Of a stretch of DNA of 41,662 nucleotides, positions 17,203 through 26,300 are shown piece by piece. Origin of the DNA: an uncultured Oscillospiraceae bacterium (GTDB lineage: Bacteria; Bacillota; Clostridia; Oscillospirales; Oscillospiraceae); the NCBI GenBank assembly GCA_944387775.1, contig CALXGE010000010.1, positions 1-41,662 of the forward strand, in the 5' to 3' direction. Numbering within the stretch: the first letter of the stretch is position 1; each line of letters opens with the position of its first letter. The notes under the pieces are model-generated. The model searched no databases and was not told the origin of the DNA. It saw only the letters and a list, made by a program, of their open reading frames with translations. A program made the position numbers and the translations under genes.

Positions 17203-17690
17203 ACAACCTTCTCTCCCGACATGGCGGCATTGACACAGCGTTCCACCGCCTCATATTCCCGGCCCAGAGCCAGGACAATCTCCGAAATCAGGATCTGCTT
17301 TGCAGTATGGAGCATTTTTCGCTCACCGGTAGAGAGGCCCTGCTGGCTATCCCTGCAGGCCAGCCCCTTGATGACCCTGGCTACCTCATATAGATCTCCG
17401 CTCTTCAGCCGCTGCAGATTTTCCCGGTAGCGGCGGTTCCAGTTGGCGGTCATTTCCGTCTCCAAAGTGGGCAAAGCAGACATAAGCGCCAGGATTTCCT
17501 CCTGATCCGCCACTCTCCGCAGGCCCACCGCCCTGCTGGAGGCAGTGGGAATCTTCAGCACCAGGCCGCCTACAGACAGGCGGAAGACATAGTAGTCCTG
17601 CACAGCACCAGCCACCTTTTCCCGGACGATATCCGCGATGACTCCTGCACCATGCATGGGATGTGCCACCTTGTCCCCTATGCAAAACAT
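17199..17690 (-). CDS. carD: CarD/CdnL-family RNA polymerase-binding regulator
   Basis: A 163-residue CarD family member. Residues 1-55 form the Tudor-like RNA-polymerase interaction domain (IGDKVAHPMHGAGVI, YYVFRLSVGGLVLKIP), followed by a helical C-terminal domain that contacts promoter DNA and stabilises open complexes. The ATG at 17690 is chosen because AAAGGTGG lies upstream and relatives begin at this point; the upstream in-frame start at 17795 lies across the promoter. It leads carD-ispD-ispF. Confidence 0.94.
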   Translation of the reverse strand: MFCIGDKVAHPMHGAGVIADIVREKVAGAVQDYYVFRLSVGGLVLKIPTASSRAVGLRRVADQEEILALMSALPTLETEMTANWNRRYRENLQRLKSGDLYEVARVIKGLACRDSQQGLSTGERKMLHTAKQILISEIVLALGREYEAVERCVNAAMSGEKVV

Positions 17691-17766
17691 ATTCTGCCCA
17701 CCTTTCATTCCAGAACACAACCCATAGCCAGCGATCCCGTCGCCATACTGACACACCATTGATTTT

Positions 17767-17795
17767 ATTGTACTCTTTACCAGGTAAAATTGCAA
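17767..17795 (-). promoter_or_regulatory. Strong predicted sigma-A promoter for carD-ispD-ispF
   Basis: TTGCAA (17790-17795) and TACAAT (17767-17772) on the minus strand are separated by exactly 17 nt. They lie between the ispH-S1 terminator and the carD ATG. This leaves a leader of about 70 nt. Confidence 0.75.
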
Positions 17796-17837
17796 GTTCT
17801 ATTCCAGAAAGGGGGATTTCCTTACCAAACAGCTTCA

Positions 17838-17873
17838 ACAAAAAAGCAGGCAGCAAATCTGCTGCCTGCTTTT
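17838..17873 (-). terminator. Intrinsic terminator after ispH-rpsA
   Basis: The stem AAGCAGGCAGCA with its complement has a 4-nt loop and is followed on the minus strand by TTTTTTG. It lies about 35 nt beyond the ispH-rpsA stop. The A/T flanks are nearly symmetric, so it could work on either strand, but no plus-strand gene is nearby. Confidence 0.88.
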
Positions 17874-17908
17874 GTTCTATCAGATTACGCTTTTCCGCGT
17901 GGAACTGC

Positions 17909-19858
17909 TTATGCGTTCTCCTCGTCAGCGGCGGCGGGAGCGGGCGCCAGCAGAGCACGGATAGACAGGGAGATCTTCTTCTTCTCCTCGTCCACAGCAG
18001 TGATCTTGGCATCCACGACCTGGCCCTCGCTGAGGACATCACCGGGCTTCTCAATGCGGCGATCAGCGATCTGGGAGATATGGATAAGGCCATCCACACC
18101 GGGAACAACCTCAGCAAAGGCACCGAACTGCATCAGCTTCACAATGCGCACGGAAGCCACGTCACCAACCTTGTAGGTGTCCATGAACACCTGCCAGGGG
18201 TTGGTGGAGCGATCCTTCACGCCCAGGGAAATCTTCTTCTTCTCAGCATCGAAGGAGATGACATACACATCCAGCGTATCGCCCACGGACACCACTTCGG
18301 AGGGATGCTTGATGCGGCTCCAGGACAGGTCGGAGATATGTACCATACCATCCACACCACCGATGTCCACGAACACGCCGTAGCTGGTCATGCTCTTGAC
18401 CGTACCGGTATAGTGCTTACCCACCTCGATGCCGGCCCAGACAGCGGCAGCAGCGGCCTGACGGGCCTCCTGCTGAACGGCCTTGATGGAACCCACCACA
18501 CGGCGACGGGCGCGGTTGACCTCGGTGATGCGCAGGGAAACCTTCTGCTTGATCAGCTGGCTCATAGCAGCATCACGGGGCAGACCGGACTGGGAAGCGG
18601 GAATGAACACGCGCACGCCCTTGACGGACGCCACGATACCGCCCTTGTTCTCCTCGGTAACAACGCCTTCCAGAACTTCCTTGCTGTTGCAGGCCTCCTC
18701 GATGGTCTCCCATACCTTGGCCACATCCAGGCGCTTCTTGGAGAGGGTGGCATAGCCCTCGATATCGTTGACACGGATAACGAACAGCTCCACCTCGTCG
18801 CCCACCTTGACCACATCCTCAGGCTTCATGGTGGGATCATCGGTCAGCTGGTCCACAGGGATGTAACCGGCCTGCTTGCAGCCCAGATCCACGTGGACTT
18901 CCGTGGGGGTAATGGCGGTGACAACGCCGGTTACCTTATCTCCTGTATTTAAAGTATTGGTATACTGTTCAAACATTTCGGCAAAATTTTCCATGCCTTC
19001 GCTAGGGATTTTTTCTTCACTCATCGTCTTTTTGACCTCCTTTATGATGCTCGCAGGCGTGGAGGCCCCCGCCGTCAGACCAACCACGGAGCAGCCGGAC
19101 AGGGCCTGCCTGGGAAGCTCGTCCGCGCTTTCAATCTGGAAAACCCGGGAGCAATGCTGGCGGCAGATGTCTGTCAGGTGCTTCGTGTTGGCGCTTTTCG
19201 GATCGCCAACCACCACCATAACGTCCACTTTGGCGGCAATTTCAGCGGCCTCGGCTTGTCGTATATGCGTAGCACTACATATTGTATCAAATATTTTCAG
19301 ATTTGTACACTGTTTTTTTAGAAAATTCAAAGAACTTTCCCAAATATCTCGGATCAGCGTTGTCTGCGCCACCACTGTCAGGGGCAGATTTACCGCTTCC
19401 GGCGTGACAGAAAGCCATTGCTCCACCTCATCAGGGCCCCGAAACACCAGCAAATTTCGGCACCAACCGGCTACGCCCTGGACCTCCGGGTGGCCAGGGT
19501 CCCCGATCATCACGCACCGGCGCCCCGCCTCATCCGCCTGGGACACGATCTTGTGGACCCTTGCCACCTTCGGGCAGGTGGCGTCTACCACGGCGGCCCC
19601 CCGGGTCCCAAGGGCCTCGTATACTTCACGTCCAACACCGTGGGCCCGGAGAAGAACGCTGTCCCCCTTCTCCGCCTGGACAGGGTCGTCGATGAGCAGC
19701 ATCCCCTGTCCCCTCAGCTGGGCCATCACATGGTCGTTGTGGATCACCCGGCCCAGCATCCGGGGGCTCTCCGCAGACGCAGCCAGCTCCTCTGCCATCC
19801 GCACCGCCCGGTCTACTCCAAAGCAGAAGCCGGCGCTCTCTGCCTGGATCACCTTCAT
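17909..19858 (-). CDS. ispH: IspH-ribosomal protein S1 fusion
   Basis: A 649-residue bifunctional protein. Residues 1-278 are HMBPP reductase, the last MEP-pathway enzyme, with the 4Fe-4S cysteines C12 (GFCFGV), C95 (VDATCPKV) and C194 (DTICSAT), and GASTP near its end. Residues 279-649 form an S1-type protein with four S1 RNA-binding domains at about 305-376, 394-462, 480-549 and 565-634, plus an acidic Ala-rich tail. IspH-S1 fusions are known in Clostridia. Unusually, the fusion point has an in-frame AAAGGAGGT and ATG (19024), so free S1 could also be made. The start overlaps plsC by 4 nt. Confidence 0.95.
   Translation of the reverse strand: MKVIQAESAGFCFGVDRAVRMAEELAASAESPRMLGRVIHNDHVMAQLRGQGMLLIDDPVQAEKGDSVLLRAHGVGREVYEALGTRGAAVVDATCPKVARVHKIVSQADEAGRRCVMIGDPGHPEVQGVAGWCRNLLVFRGPDEVEQWLSVTPEAVNLPLTVVAQTTLIRDIWESSLNFLKKQCTNLKIFDTICSATHIRQAEAAEIAAKVDVMVVVGDPKSANTKHLTDICRQHCSRVFQIESADELPRQALSGCSVVGLTAGASTPASIIKEVKKTMSEEKIPSEGMENFAEMFEQYTNTLNTGDKVTGVVTAITPTEVHVDLGCKQAGYIPVDQLTDDPTMKPEDVVKVGDEVELFVIRVNDIEGYATLSKKRLDVAKVWETIEEACNSKEVLEGVVTEENKGGIVASVKGVRVFIPASQSGLPRDAAMSQLIKQKVSLRITEVNRARRRVVGSIKAVQQEARQAAAAAVWAGIEVGKHYTGTVKSMTSYGVFVDIGGVDGMVHISDLSWSRIKHPSEVVSVGDTLDVYVISFDAEKKKISLGVKDRSTNPWQVFMDTYKVGDVASVRIVKLMQFGAFAEVVPGVDGLIHISQIADRRIEKPGDVLSEGQVVDAKITAVDEEKKKISLSIRALLAPAPAAADEENA
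19024..19043 (-). promoter_or_regulatory. Internal Shine-Dalgarno and start for the S1 half
   Basis: Inside the fusion gene, AAAGGAGGTC (19034-19043) precedes an in-frame ATG at 19024 by about 10 nt. The ATG begins MSEEKIPSEG at residue 279, exactly where a stand-alone IspH would end and S1 begin. Initiation here would give a 371-residue S1-like protein. Confidence 0.6.
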
Positions 19859-20448
19859 GCTCTTACCTCCGCCAGGGCGTAGATCCGGGAGAGGATCTCC
19901 TCTGCTGCCTGGTGGTTCTCCTCGGGAGTAGGCCGCCGTCCGGCAATGACCGGACTGTACGGCTCACCAAAAACCACGGTAGTCCTGCGAAAGAACTTGT
20001 GTTTTCCGCCACAGTAAATGGGGACCATCGGCGTGCCGGTCCGGGTTGCCATGACGGTGACGCCGCCCTTGGCATCGGCATCGCCCTGATGCTCCACCCG
20101 GGTACCCTCGGGAAATACCATCAGCCTCCGACCGTCGGTCAGAGCCTTCATGGCGGTCTTCATGGCCGTCAAGTCATTTCCTCCCCGCTTCACAGGGAAA
20201 GCGCCCAGCTTCCGGATCAACCATCCCAAACCTGGGATGCGAAAAAGGGAGTCCTTAGCCATAAAGGAGAGCCGGGAGTCATTGGGCAGGCACACGGCAA
20301 TGAGGACCGGATCCCAAGCGCTGGCGTGGTTGGCACACAGCAGGGCTCCGCCCTCAGGAAGATTTTCCAGCCCTATCACCCGATGGGGAAAAAGAAGGGA
20401 CAGGATAGGTTTAACGACAAGATAGGCGATGTGGTAGAAACGGTTCAT
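19855..20448 (-). CDS. plsC: 1-acyl-sn-glycerol-3-phosphate acyltransferase
   Basis: A lysophosphatidate acyltransferase of 197 residues, making phosphatidate for membrane phospholipids. The catalytic HxxxxD lies at H41-D46 (NHASAWD), and the substrate-binding FPEGTR is at 112-117. The N-terminal hydrophobic region (about 8-22) may attach it to the membrane. It overlaps cmk and ispH by 4 nt each. The cmk-plsC-ispH/S1 order is common in Clostridia and suggests tight co-translation. Confidence 0.94.
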   Translation of the reverse strand: MNRFYHIAYLVVKPILSLLFPHRVIGLENLPEGGALLCANHASAWDPVLIAVCLPNDSRLSFMAKDSLFRIPGLGWLIRKLGAFPVKRGGNDLTAMKTAMKALTDGRRLMVFPEGTRVEHQGDADAKGGVTVMATRTGTPMVPIYCGGKHKFFRRTTVVFGEPYSPVIAGRRPTPEENHQAAEEILSRIYALAEVRA

Positions 20449-21131
20449 TGGCCCAAGCGCTCCTTAATGATCTCGAGAATCTGCTGCCGGCTCTGCTCAA
20501 AGGTGTTGCCGGTGGTATCCAGCCGGATGGCGTCCTCCGCCGGGCGCAGGGGTGCCGCTGAGCGGCTGGCGTCGTTATGGTCCCGCTGGCGGATTTCCTC
20601 CAGCAGCTCGTCAAAGTCCTTGGGGGTGCCCCGCTCCTGGAGCTCCTCCCAGCGGCGGCGGGCCCGGTCCTCCACGCTGGCGGTGAGAAAGATCTTTACT
20701 TCCGCCTGGGGCAGCACCACTGTGCCGATGTCCCGGCCGTCCATCACCACGCTGCCCTTCCGGGCCATATCCCGCTGCATATCCATCAAAAAAGCCCGCA
20801 CCTCCGGGATAGCGGACACCCGGGAGGCGTACATGGAGATCTGAGGAAGCCGGATCTCCTTCGTTACATCCTCCCCGTTGAGGTACATCCGCTGGAGGCC
20901 ATCGCCATCGTACCCCATGGCAATTTCCAGCTGGGGCAGAAGGGCGCAGATCTCCTCCTTTGCCGCCGGATCAATCCCCTGTTTCCAGGCACAGTAGCCA
21001 ACTGTTCGGTAAATAGCGCCGGTGTCCACATAGACCGCCCCCAGCTCCCGGGCAATGCTGCGGGCCAGGGTACTCTTGCCCGCTCCACTGGGACCATCAA
21101 TGGCCACGGCAAAGTGTTTTTTCTCTTCCAT
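20445..21131 (-). CDS. cmk: Cytidylate kinase
   Basis: Phosphorylates CMP and dCMP. The 228-residue protein has the P-loop GPSGAGKST at 13-21, the CMP-binding DTGAIYR segment and MDGRDIGTVVLP. AGAGAGG precedes the ATG. It lies 21 nt after the BaiN-family flavoprotein gene and is coupled to plsC by a 4-nt overlap. Confidence 0.97.
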   Translation of the reverse strand: MEEKKHFAVAIDGPSGAGKSTLARSIARELGAVYVDTGAIYRTVGYCAWKQGIDPAAKEEICALLPQLEIAMGYDGDGLQRMYLNGEDVTKEIRLPQISMYASRVSAIPEVRAFLMDMQRDMARKGSVVMDGRDIGTVVLPQAEVKIFLTASVEDRARRRWEELQERGTPKDFDELLEEIRQRDHNDASRSAAPLRPAEDAIRLDTTGNTFEQSRQQILEIIKERLGQ

Positions 21132-21152
21132 ATTACATCCTCTCTTCCGCGC

Positions 21153-22394
21153 TCAGTCCGACCAGGCGGCCTGCGCCGCGGACTCCCCGGCCAGATGGCC
21201 GGTGGACCAGGCAATCTGTAAATTGAAACCGCCGGTGTAGGCGTCCACATCCAGCACCTCTCCGGCAAAATACAGCCCCGGCATCAGCCGAGACTCCATG
21301 GTGGAGGGGTTTACCTCCCCTACTGCCACGCCGCCGGCGGTGACAATGGCCTCCGCCACCGGGCGGGGCCCGGTGATCTCCACCGGTAAAGCCTTCAGAA
21401 GCTTCAGAATCTGCTCCCGCTGCTCCCGGGTGATCTCGTGGACTTTCTGTCGGGGAGAGATTCCCGTGAGGTCCACGAAGGGCTCGATGAGTTTTCGGGG
21501 CAGCAGGTCATCCAGAGCATTGACAAAATCGCTGTTGGACCTCTGCCGAAAATCGCTTAACAGCCGTTTATCCAAAGCAGCCGAATCCAGAGCAGGTTTG
21601 AGGTCGATCTCCAGCCGGTAGTGCTTCTTCCCGAAATGGCGCATATGGGCAGAGGCAGAGAGCACCAGGGGACCGCTGACCCCGAAGTGGGTAAAGAGCA
21701 TTTCCCCCAACTCCTCATAGATCTTCTTCCCGTCCTCATAGGCCCGCAGCGTCACGTTCCGGAGGCTCAACCCCTGGAGCCGGGGGCAAAGCTCCCCGGC
21801 AGCGCACAGAGGCACCAGGGAACCCCGCACCTCCGTTACCGTGTGGCCTACGGACTGTGCCAGACGGTAGCCGTCCCCGGTACTGCCGGTGAGGGGGTAA
21901 GATACGCCGCCGGTAGCCACGATGACTCGGGGGGCCTCCCGCCGCCCATGGGTACAGACCACCCCCCGAAGTGCTCCGTCCTCTATCAGCAGCGCCTCCG
22001 CCCGGTCCCGGACCAGGTCCACCGAGAGGGCCCGGAGATATTTCTCCAGAGCGGCACTAATATCAAAGGAGCGGTCTGAAACCGGGAACACCCGGTTCCC
22101 CCGCTCCGTCTTCAGCGGCACGCCATGGTCCTCAAAAAAGCGCATCACATCGCTGGGATCATAACGAGAAAAAGCGCTGTACAGGAATTTTCCATTACAG
22201 AGGACCTTGCCCTGCAGCTCAGCGGCGGAGCAGTTGTTGGTCACATTACAGCGGCCTTTCCCAGTAATATTTAATTTTTTCCCCAATCGCTCATTGGGCT
22301 CCAGAAGACAGACCCGAGCGCCGTTCTCCGCGGCAGCAATTGCCGCCATCATCCCCGCCGGACCGCCTCCGATCACGATCACATCATACATCAT
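21153..22394 (-). CDS. HI0933/BaiN-family FAD-dependent oxidoreductase
   Basis: A flavoprotein of about 413 residues. It has an N-terminal FAD-binding GGGPAGMMAA, a KKLNITGKGRCNVTN segment diagnostic of the HI0933 family, VATGGVSYPLTGSTGDGY in the middle, and a C-terminal GLYFAGEVLDVDAYTGGFNLQIAWSTG. The family includes BaiN from bile-acid dehydroxylators, but members are widespread and most have no known substrate, so bile-acid activity should not be assumed. The start may be 22394 or the next ATG at 22391. Both overlap the rpiR stop, implying coupling. No clear Shine-Dalgarno is seen. Confidence 0.9.
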   Translation of the reverse strand: MMYDVIVIGGGPAGMMAAIAAAENGARVCLLEPNERLGKKLNITGKGRCNVTNNCSAAELQGKVLCNGKFLYSAFSRYDPSDVMRFFEDHGVPLKTERGNRVFPVSDRSFDISAALEKYLRALSVDLVRDRAEALLIEDGALRGVVCTHGRREAPRVIVATGGVSYPLTGSTGDGYRLAQSVGHTVTEVRGSLVPLCAAGELCPRLQGLSLRNVTLRAYEDGKKIYEELGEMLFTHFGVSGPLVLSASAHMRHFGKKHYRLEIDLKPALDSAALDKRLLSDFRQRSNSDFVNALDDLLPRKLIEPFVDLTGISPRQKVHEITREQREQILKLLKALPVEITGPRPVAEAIVTAGGVAVGEVNPSTMESRLMPGLYFAGEVLDVDAYTGGFNLQIAWSTGHLAGESAAQAAWSD

Positions 22395-23250
22395 CGCTCT
22401 GTCCAAATACGCCGTATTCCTCCCAGATTCCCTCCAGACGGTTGAAAATCTGGGACACATCTGCATCCTTCCGGTGGCCTGCCGCCACGATCAGGGCGTT
22501 GAGCAGGCTCAGCGGCGCCACCAGGGAGTCCACAAAAGAGATCATGTCACTGCTGGCCAGCAGTGATACCGAGGCCATGGGGTACAGGGGCGAGAGGGCA
22601 CTGTCGGTAATGGCCACCACGTCCGCCCCCCGGTCGTGGGCGAAGCGAACCCCCTTCACCGTGGACTGGGAGTATCGGGGGAAGCTGATGCCGATAAGTA
22701 CATCCCCCGGTCCGATCCGCAGGATGCTCTCCAGGATATCCCCGGCGCTGTTACTGGTAACCAGGGTCACATTATCAAAAATAAGGTGGAAATAGAAGTT
22801 CAGATAGCCCGCCAGAAAGGAGCTGGAGCGGACCCCCAGAATGTAGATATGCTTCGCCCCCACCAATTTATCCACCACACGCTCAAAAGCAGAGCGGTCC
22901 ACACTTTCGATGGCCGAGCGGATCTTGTCCATGTCTGTCTGCAGCACCGTGGTCACTACATCAGAGCCGAACAGCCGATCATTGGAGGCCCGGATCCGCT
23001 GGATGGAGGTGAGCTTGCTGCGCACGATCTCCTGGAGCGCCTTCTGCATGGCGGGGTAGCCGTCATAGCCCAGTTCCGCTGCAAAACGAACCACGGTGGA
23101 CTCACTGACTCCCACCACGGTACCCAGCTTATTGGCGGTCATGAAAGCGGCTTTATCGTAGTCGGAGAGGATATACCCCGCGATCCGCCGCTGTCCCTTG
23201 GAAAAGCTGGTCATATTCTCCTGAATGATATGCAACACGTCCCTGGTCAT
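22384..23250 (-). CDS. MurR/RpiR-family transcriptional regulator
   Basis: A 288-residue regulator with an N-terminal RpiR helix-turn-helix (about 1-75, including SESTVVRFAAELGYDGYP) and a SIS sugar-phosphate-binding domain (about 120-250, including GVRSSSFLAGY and GDVLIGISFPRYSQS). Such proteins sense phosphosugars or related metabolites. The ATG at 23250 has GGAGG 10 nt upstream. The in-frame ATG at 23280 lies at the predicted transcription start and has no Shine-Dalgarno. It is coupled to the BaiN-family gene. Its target operon and ligand are unknown. Confidence 0.92.
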   Translation of the reverse strand: MTRDVLHIIQENMTSFSKGQRRIAGYILSDYDKAAFMTANKLGTVVGVSESTVVRFAAELGYDGYPAMQKALQEIVRSKLTSIQRIRASNDRLFGSDVVTTVLQTDMDKIRSAIESVDRSAFERVVDKLVGAKHIYILGVRSSSFLAGYLNFYFHLIFDNVTLVTSNSAGDILESILRIGPGDVLIGISFPRYSQSTVKGVRFAHDRGADVVAITDSALSPLYPMASVSLLASSDMISFVDSLVAPLSLLNALIVAAGHRKDADVSQIFNRLEGIWEEYGVFGQSDDV

Positions 23251-23288
23251 CTGCGACTGTCCTCCAGCGTAAATACTCATTCTCTGCT

Positions 23289-23317
23289 ATCATATACAAG
23301 TTTTGGCGAAAGTACAA
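23289..23317 (-). promoter_or_regulatory. Predicted promoter for rpiR-baiN-cmk-plsC-ispH
   Basis: TTGTAC (23312-23317) and TATGAT (23289-23294) on the minus strand lie 17 nt apart in the addA-rpiR gap. Transcription would begin near 23282, supporting the start codon at 23250. No terminator was seen for addA. Confidence 0.65.
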
Positions 23318-23346
23318 GAGCCATCTGCCAAATCCCGCAAAATTTG

Positions 23347-26300
23347 TCACAGCTCCACCGACTCACCGGCATGAAAGAAATACAGTACCCGCCGCGTCAC
23401 CGGCAGCTCCAGGATCTGCTCCAGGGCCCTGCTGTAGGCCTGAAGCTGGGGGCGGTACTCCTCTGCCCGCCGGGCAAGGCCATCACCAGACACCCAGTCC
23501 GTCTTAAAATCCACCACGGTGACAGCACCGTGCGTTACGGCAAAGAGATCCACCACACCTTGCAGGAGAATTTCCTCCTCCCCCAGGCCGGGTTCGTAGT
23601 CGCCAGCAGGAACCAGGAGGCTGAAGCGGTACTCCCGCTCCACATGCTCCGCCTGCCGCAGCTCCTCCGCCAGGGGTGAGCTCAGGAATCGCCGCACGGC
23701 GTCCCGGTCCACCGCCTGGGCCTGGTCCTCTGTCAGCAGCCGTCTTTGGAGAAGGTCATTCATGACGGTGTCCACATCTCCGTCCAAAGGCAGATACTGC
23801 ATCACCAGATGGACTGCCGTACCCCGCTCCTCCGCTGTCAGCGGCAGCTTTCCGCTGAGAAACCGGGGCGCAGCCAAGGAGCGACGCACATAGGGCTGGA
23901 AGCTGTTCTCCGCGATCTCCTGGTCCTTTTCCCGGCCCTTAAGCTGCGTAGCGGTGAGCTTGGTGGGCGCTTCACAGGCAGCGGCGTAGGGATAGGTAAA
24001 GGACAGTGCCTCCCGGTCCGGTTCCGGGCCCTGATCAGAGGGCCGCTCCGGCTGTACCTCCGTCTGGTCCTCGGCGGATACGGTTTCCCCGATCTCGTGG
24101 AACGACACCATCCAGGGGAGGTCCTCCGTCAGGGACCATGTCCCCTCCTCCATGCCGGCTATGGCCCGGAGGCAGACCGCCTCCCGCCGGGCCAGCAGGG
24201 GCAGCAGTACCCACTCCGCCATGGATTTGGCGCCGTCCACCGTCTCCGGCGGCACCGGTAGGGCCGAGAGAGCCGTGAGGTCCTGGAGCTTTTTCTCCGG
24301 CGAGGCCGTAGAGGCCACCAGGATCAGCTTCTCCCGGGCCCGGGTCATGCCCACGTAGAGAAGGCGCATTTCTTCGGCCCGCATCTCCCGGCTCAGCCGT
24401 CCGCCCACAGCCCGATGGGCTGCCGTGGGGTAGCGGATATGACGGTCTAAGTCGATGAACATGGGCCCCAGACCCAGCTGGGGGTGGACTAGCACCGGGG
24501 ACTGGAGATCCGTGCGGTTGAAGGGCTTATCCAGGTCCGCCAGGAACACGATGGGAAATTCCAGGCCTTTGGAGCGGTGAATGCTCATAATCTGCACACC
24601 GCTCATTGCGCTGCCGGAGGACACCGTCGGCTGTTGACCGTTCTCCAGCAGCCGGCGCAGCTGGGACACGATGGCGAAGAGGCCCCGGTACCCCGCCTGC
24701 TCGAAGGAGCGGGCGTACTCGCAGAGGGTGATGAGGTTCTCCCGCCGCTGCTCTCCGCCCTCCATGGCGCCGAAGATCCCCAGGATATTCAGCCGGTCAA
24801 AGATCCGCCAGAGGAGGCCGTGGACACTGAGGTCCTTGGCCTCTCCCCGGAGCAGGGTCAGTTGGTCCAGAAAGGCCTTGCTGTCCTCACCGCTGTCGGC
24901 CTCCAGGGCGGCATAAAAATTCCCCTGGGGATGGTTACCCCGGATCACCGCCAGCCGGTCCGGGGAAAAGCCGAACACCGGAGAGCGGAGGACGGCAATA
25001 AGGGGCACGTCCTGCCGGGGATTGTCCAAAATCTGCAGCAGGGAGTATAGCACAGCTACCTCCATGGAGGCGAAGAAATCCTCACTCTCCTGGACGGCAC
25101 AGGGGATCCCCGCCTCCGCCATGGCCCGCAGGTAGTGGCGGAGCCGCGGCCCCGGGGAGCGCATGAGCACCGCCATATCCTCCGCCCGGCAGGGCCGGAG
25201 CTGTCCCGTGTCCCCGTCGGTGACGGGAAAGCCCTCATCCAACATCTCCCGAATTCTGCCAACTACAAAGCGTGCCTCCGCCAGGGGACGGCTCACCGGC
25301 TCCTCTCCCCCTCTGGGCACCCCCAGCATGTGGAACTCCACGGCGCAGTCCGCCCGCTCCGGCTTCTGCTCCGCGCCCAGATGGAGGGCTTCCTCCTCCC
25401 CGTAGTCCATCTCTCCCATTTCCCGGGACATGATGGCGCCGAACACGAAGTTCACCGCATCCAGCACCGGCTGCCGGGAGCGGAAGTTTTTGGACAGCAG
25501 GATCTTACGGGGCTCCCCATCCGCCGCCTGGTCCGACGGGGGATACTCTGTATATTTCTCCAGGAAAATCGTGGGGTCCGCCAGGCGGAAGCGGTAGATG
25601 GACTGCTTCACGTCCCCCACGGTGAAGAGGCGGCGTCCCCCCTGGGACACCGCCTCGAAGATGCAGTTCTGCACCTGGTTGGTGTCCTGGTATTCGTCCA
25701 CCATCACCTCAAGGTACCGACCGGAGACGATGTCCGAGAGCTCCGTGGGCTCTCCGTCCTCCCCCAGCAGGAGCCGCACAGCGGCGTGCTCCTGGTCGGA
25801 GAAGTCGGTGACGTTCCGCCGGAGCTTCTCCCCCTGATAGGCCCGGCCAAAGGCGGCGCACAGGTCCAGCAGAGCCTCCATGGCCGGGGCGCTGCGGCGG
25901 AGATCCTCCGCCGCCTCAGCGGCGGAGGCATCCCAGATGGATACCGCCGCTTTCATCTCCTTCTTGCAGCGGTTCCACTGGCTCTGGAGCCGTGCTTTCA
26001 GCTCCGGGGCCTCACACTTTCGCACCGGGGACAGGCTGGGAAAGGTGAGTTCCCAGTCCCCCGCTTCATCCCAGCCGGTATCCGCAGCCGCTGCCAAGCC
26101 CTCCAGATGGCCCGCCTCCGTGAGAAAGGCGGGGGCATAGCCCTTCTGAAGCTTCTCGTCGCAGGCACACTCCTCTGCTCCCAGTCGCAGCAGGTTGGCC
26201 CAGTGGCGGGCCTTCCGGCTCAGGGCGGCCAGGAGCTCCCGGCCATAGACCGTCTCCCCCACGTTGCCGGGGAGGTCCGCCCAGCTCTTCTTCTGCTCCT

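Noticed and set aside
21153-22394. Reading the HI0933/BaiN-family flavoprotein as a bile-acid dehydroxylation enzyme
   Set aside because: The family is widespread in bacteria without bile-acid metabolism, and no other bai gene is present nearby.
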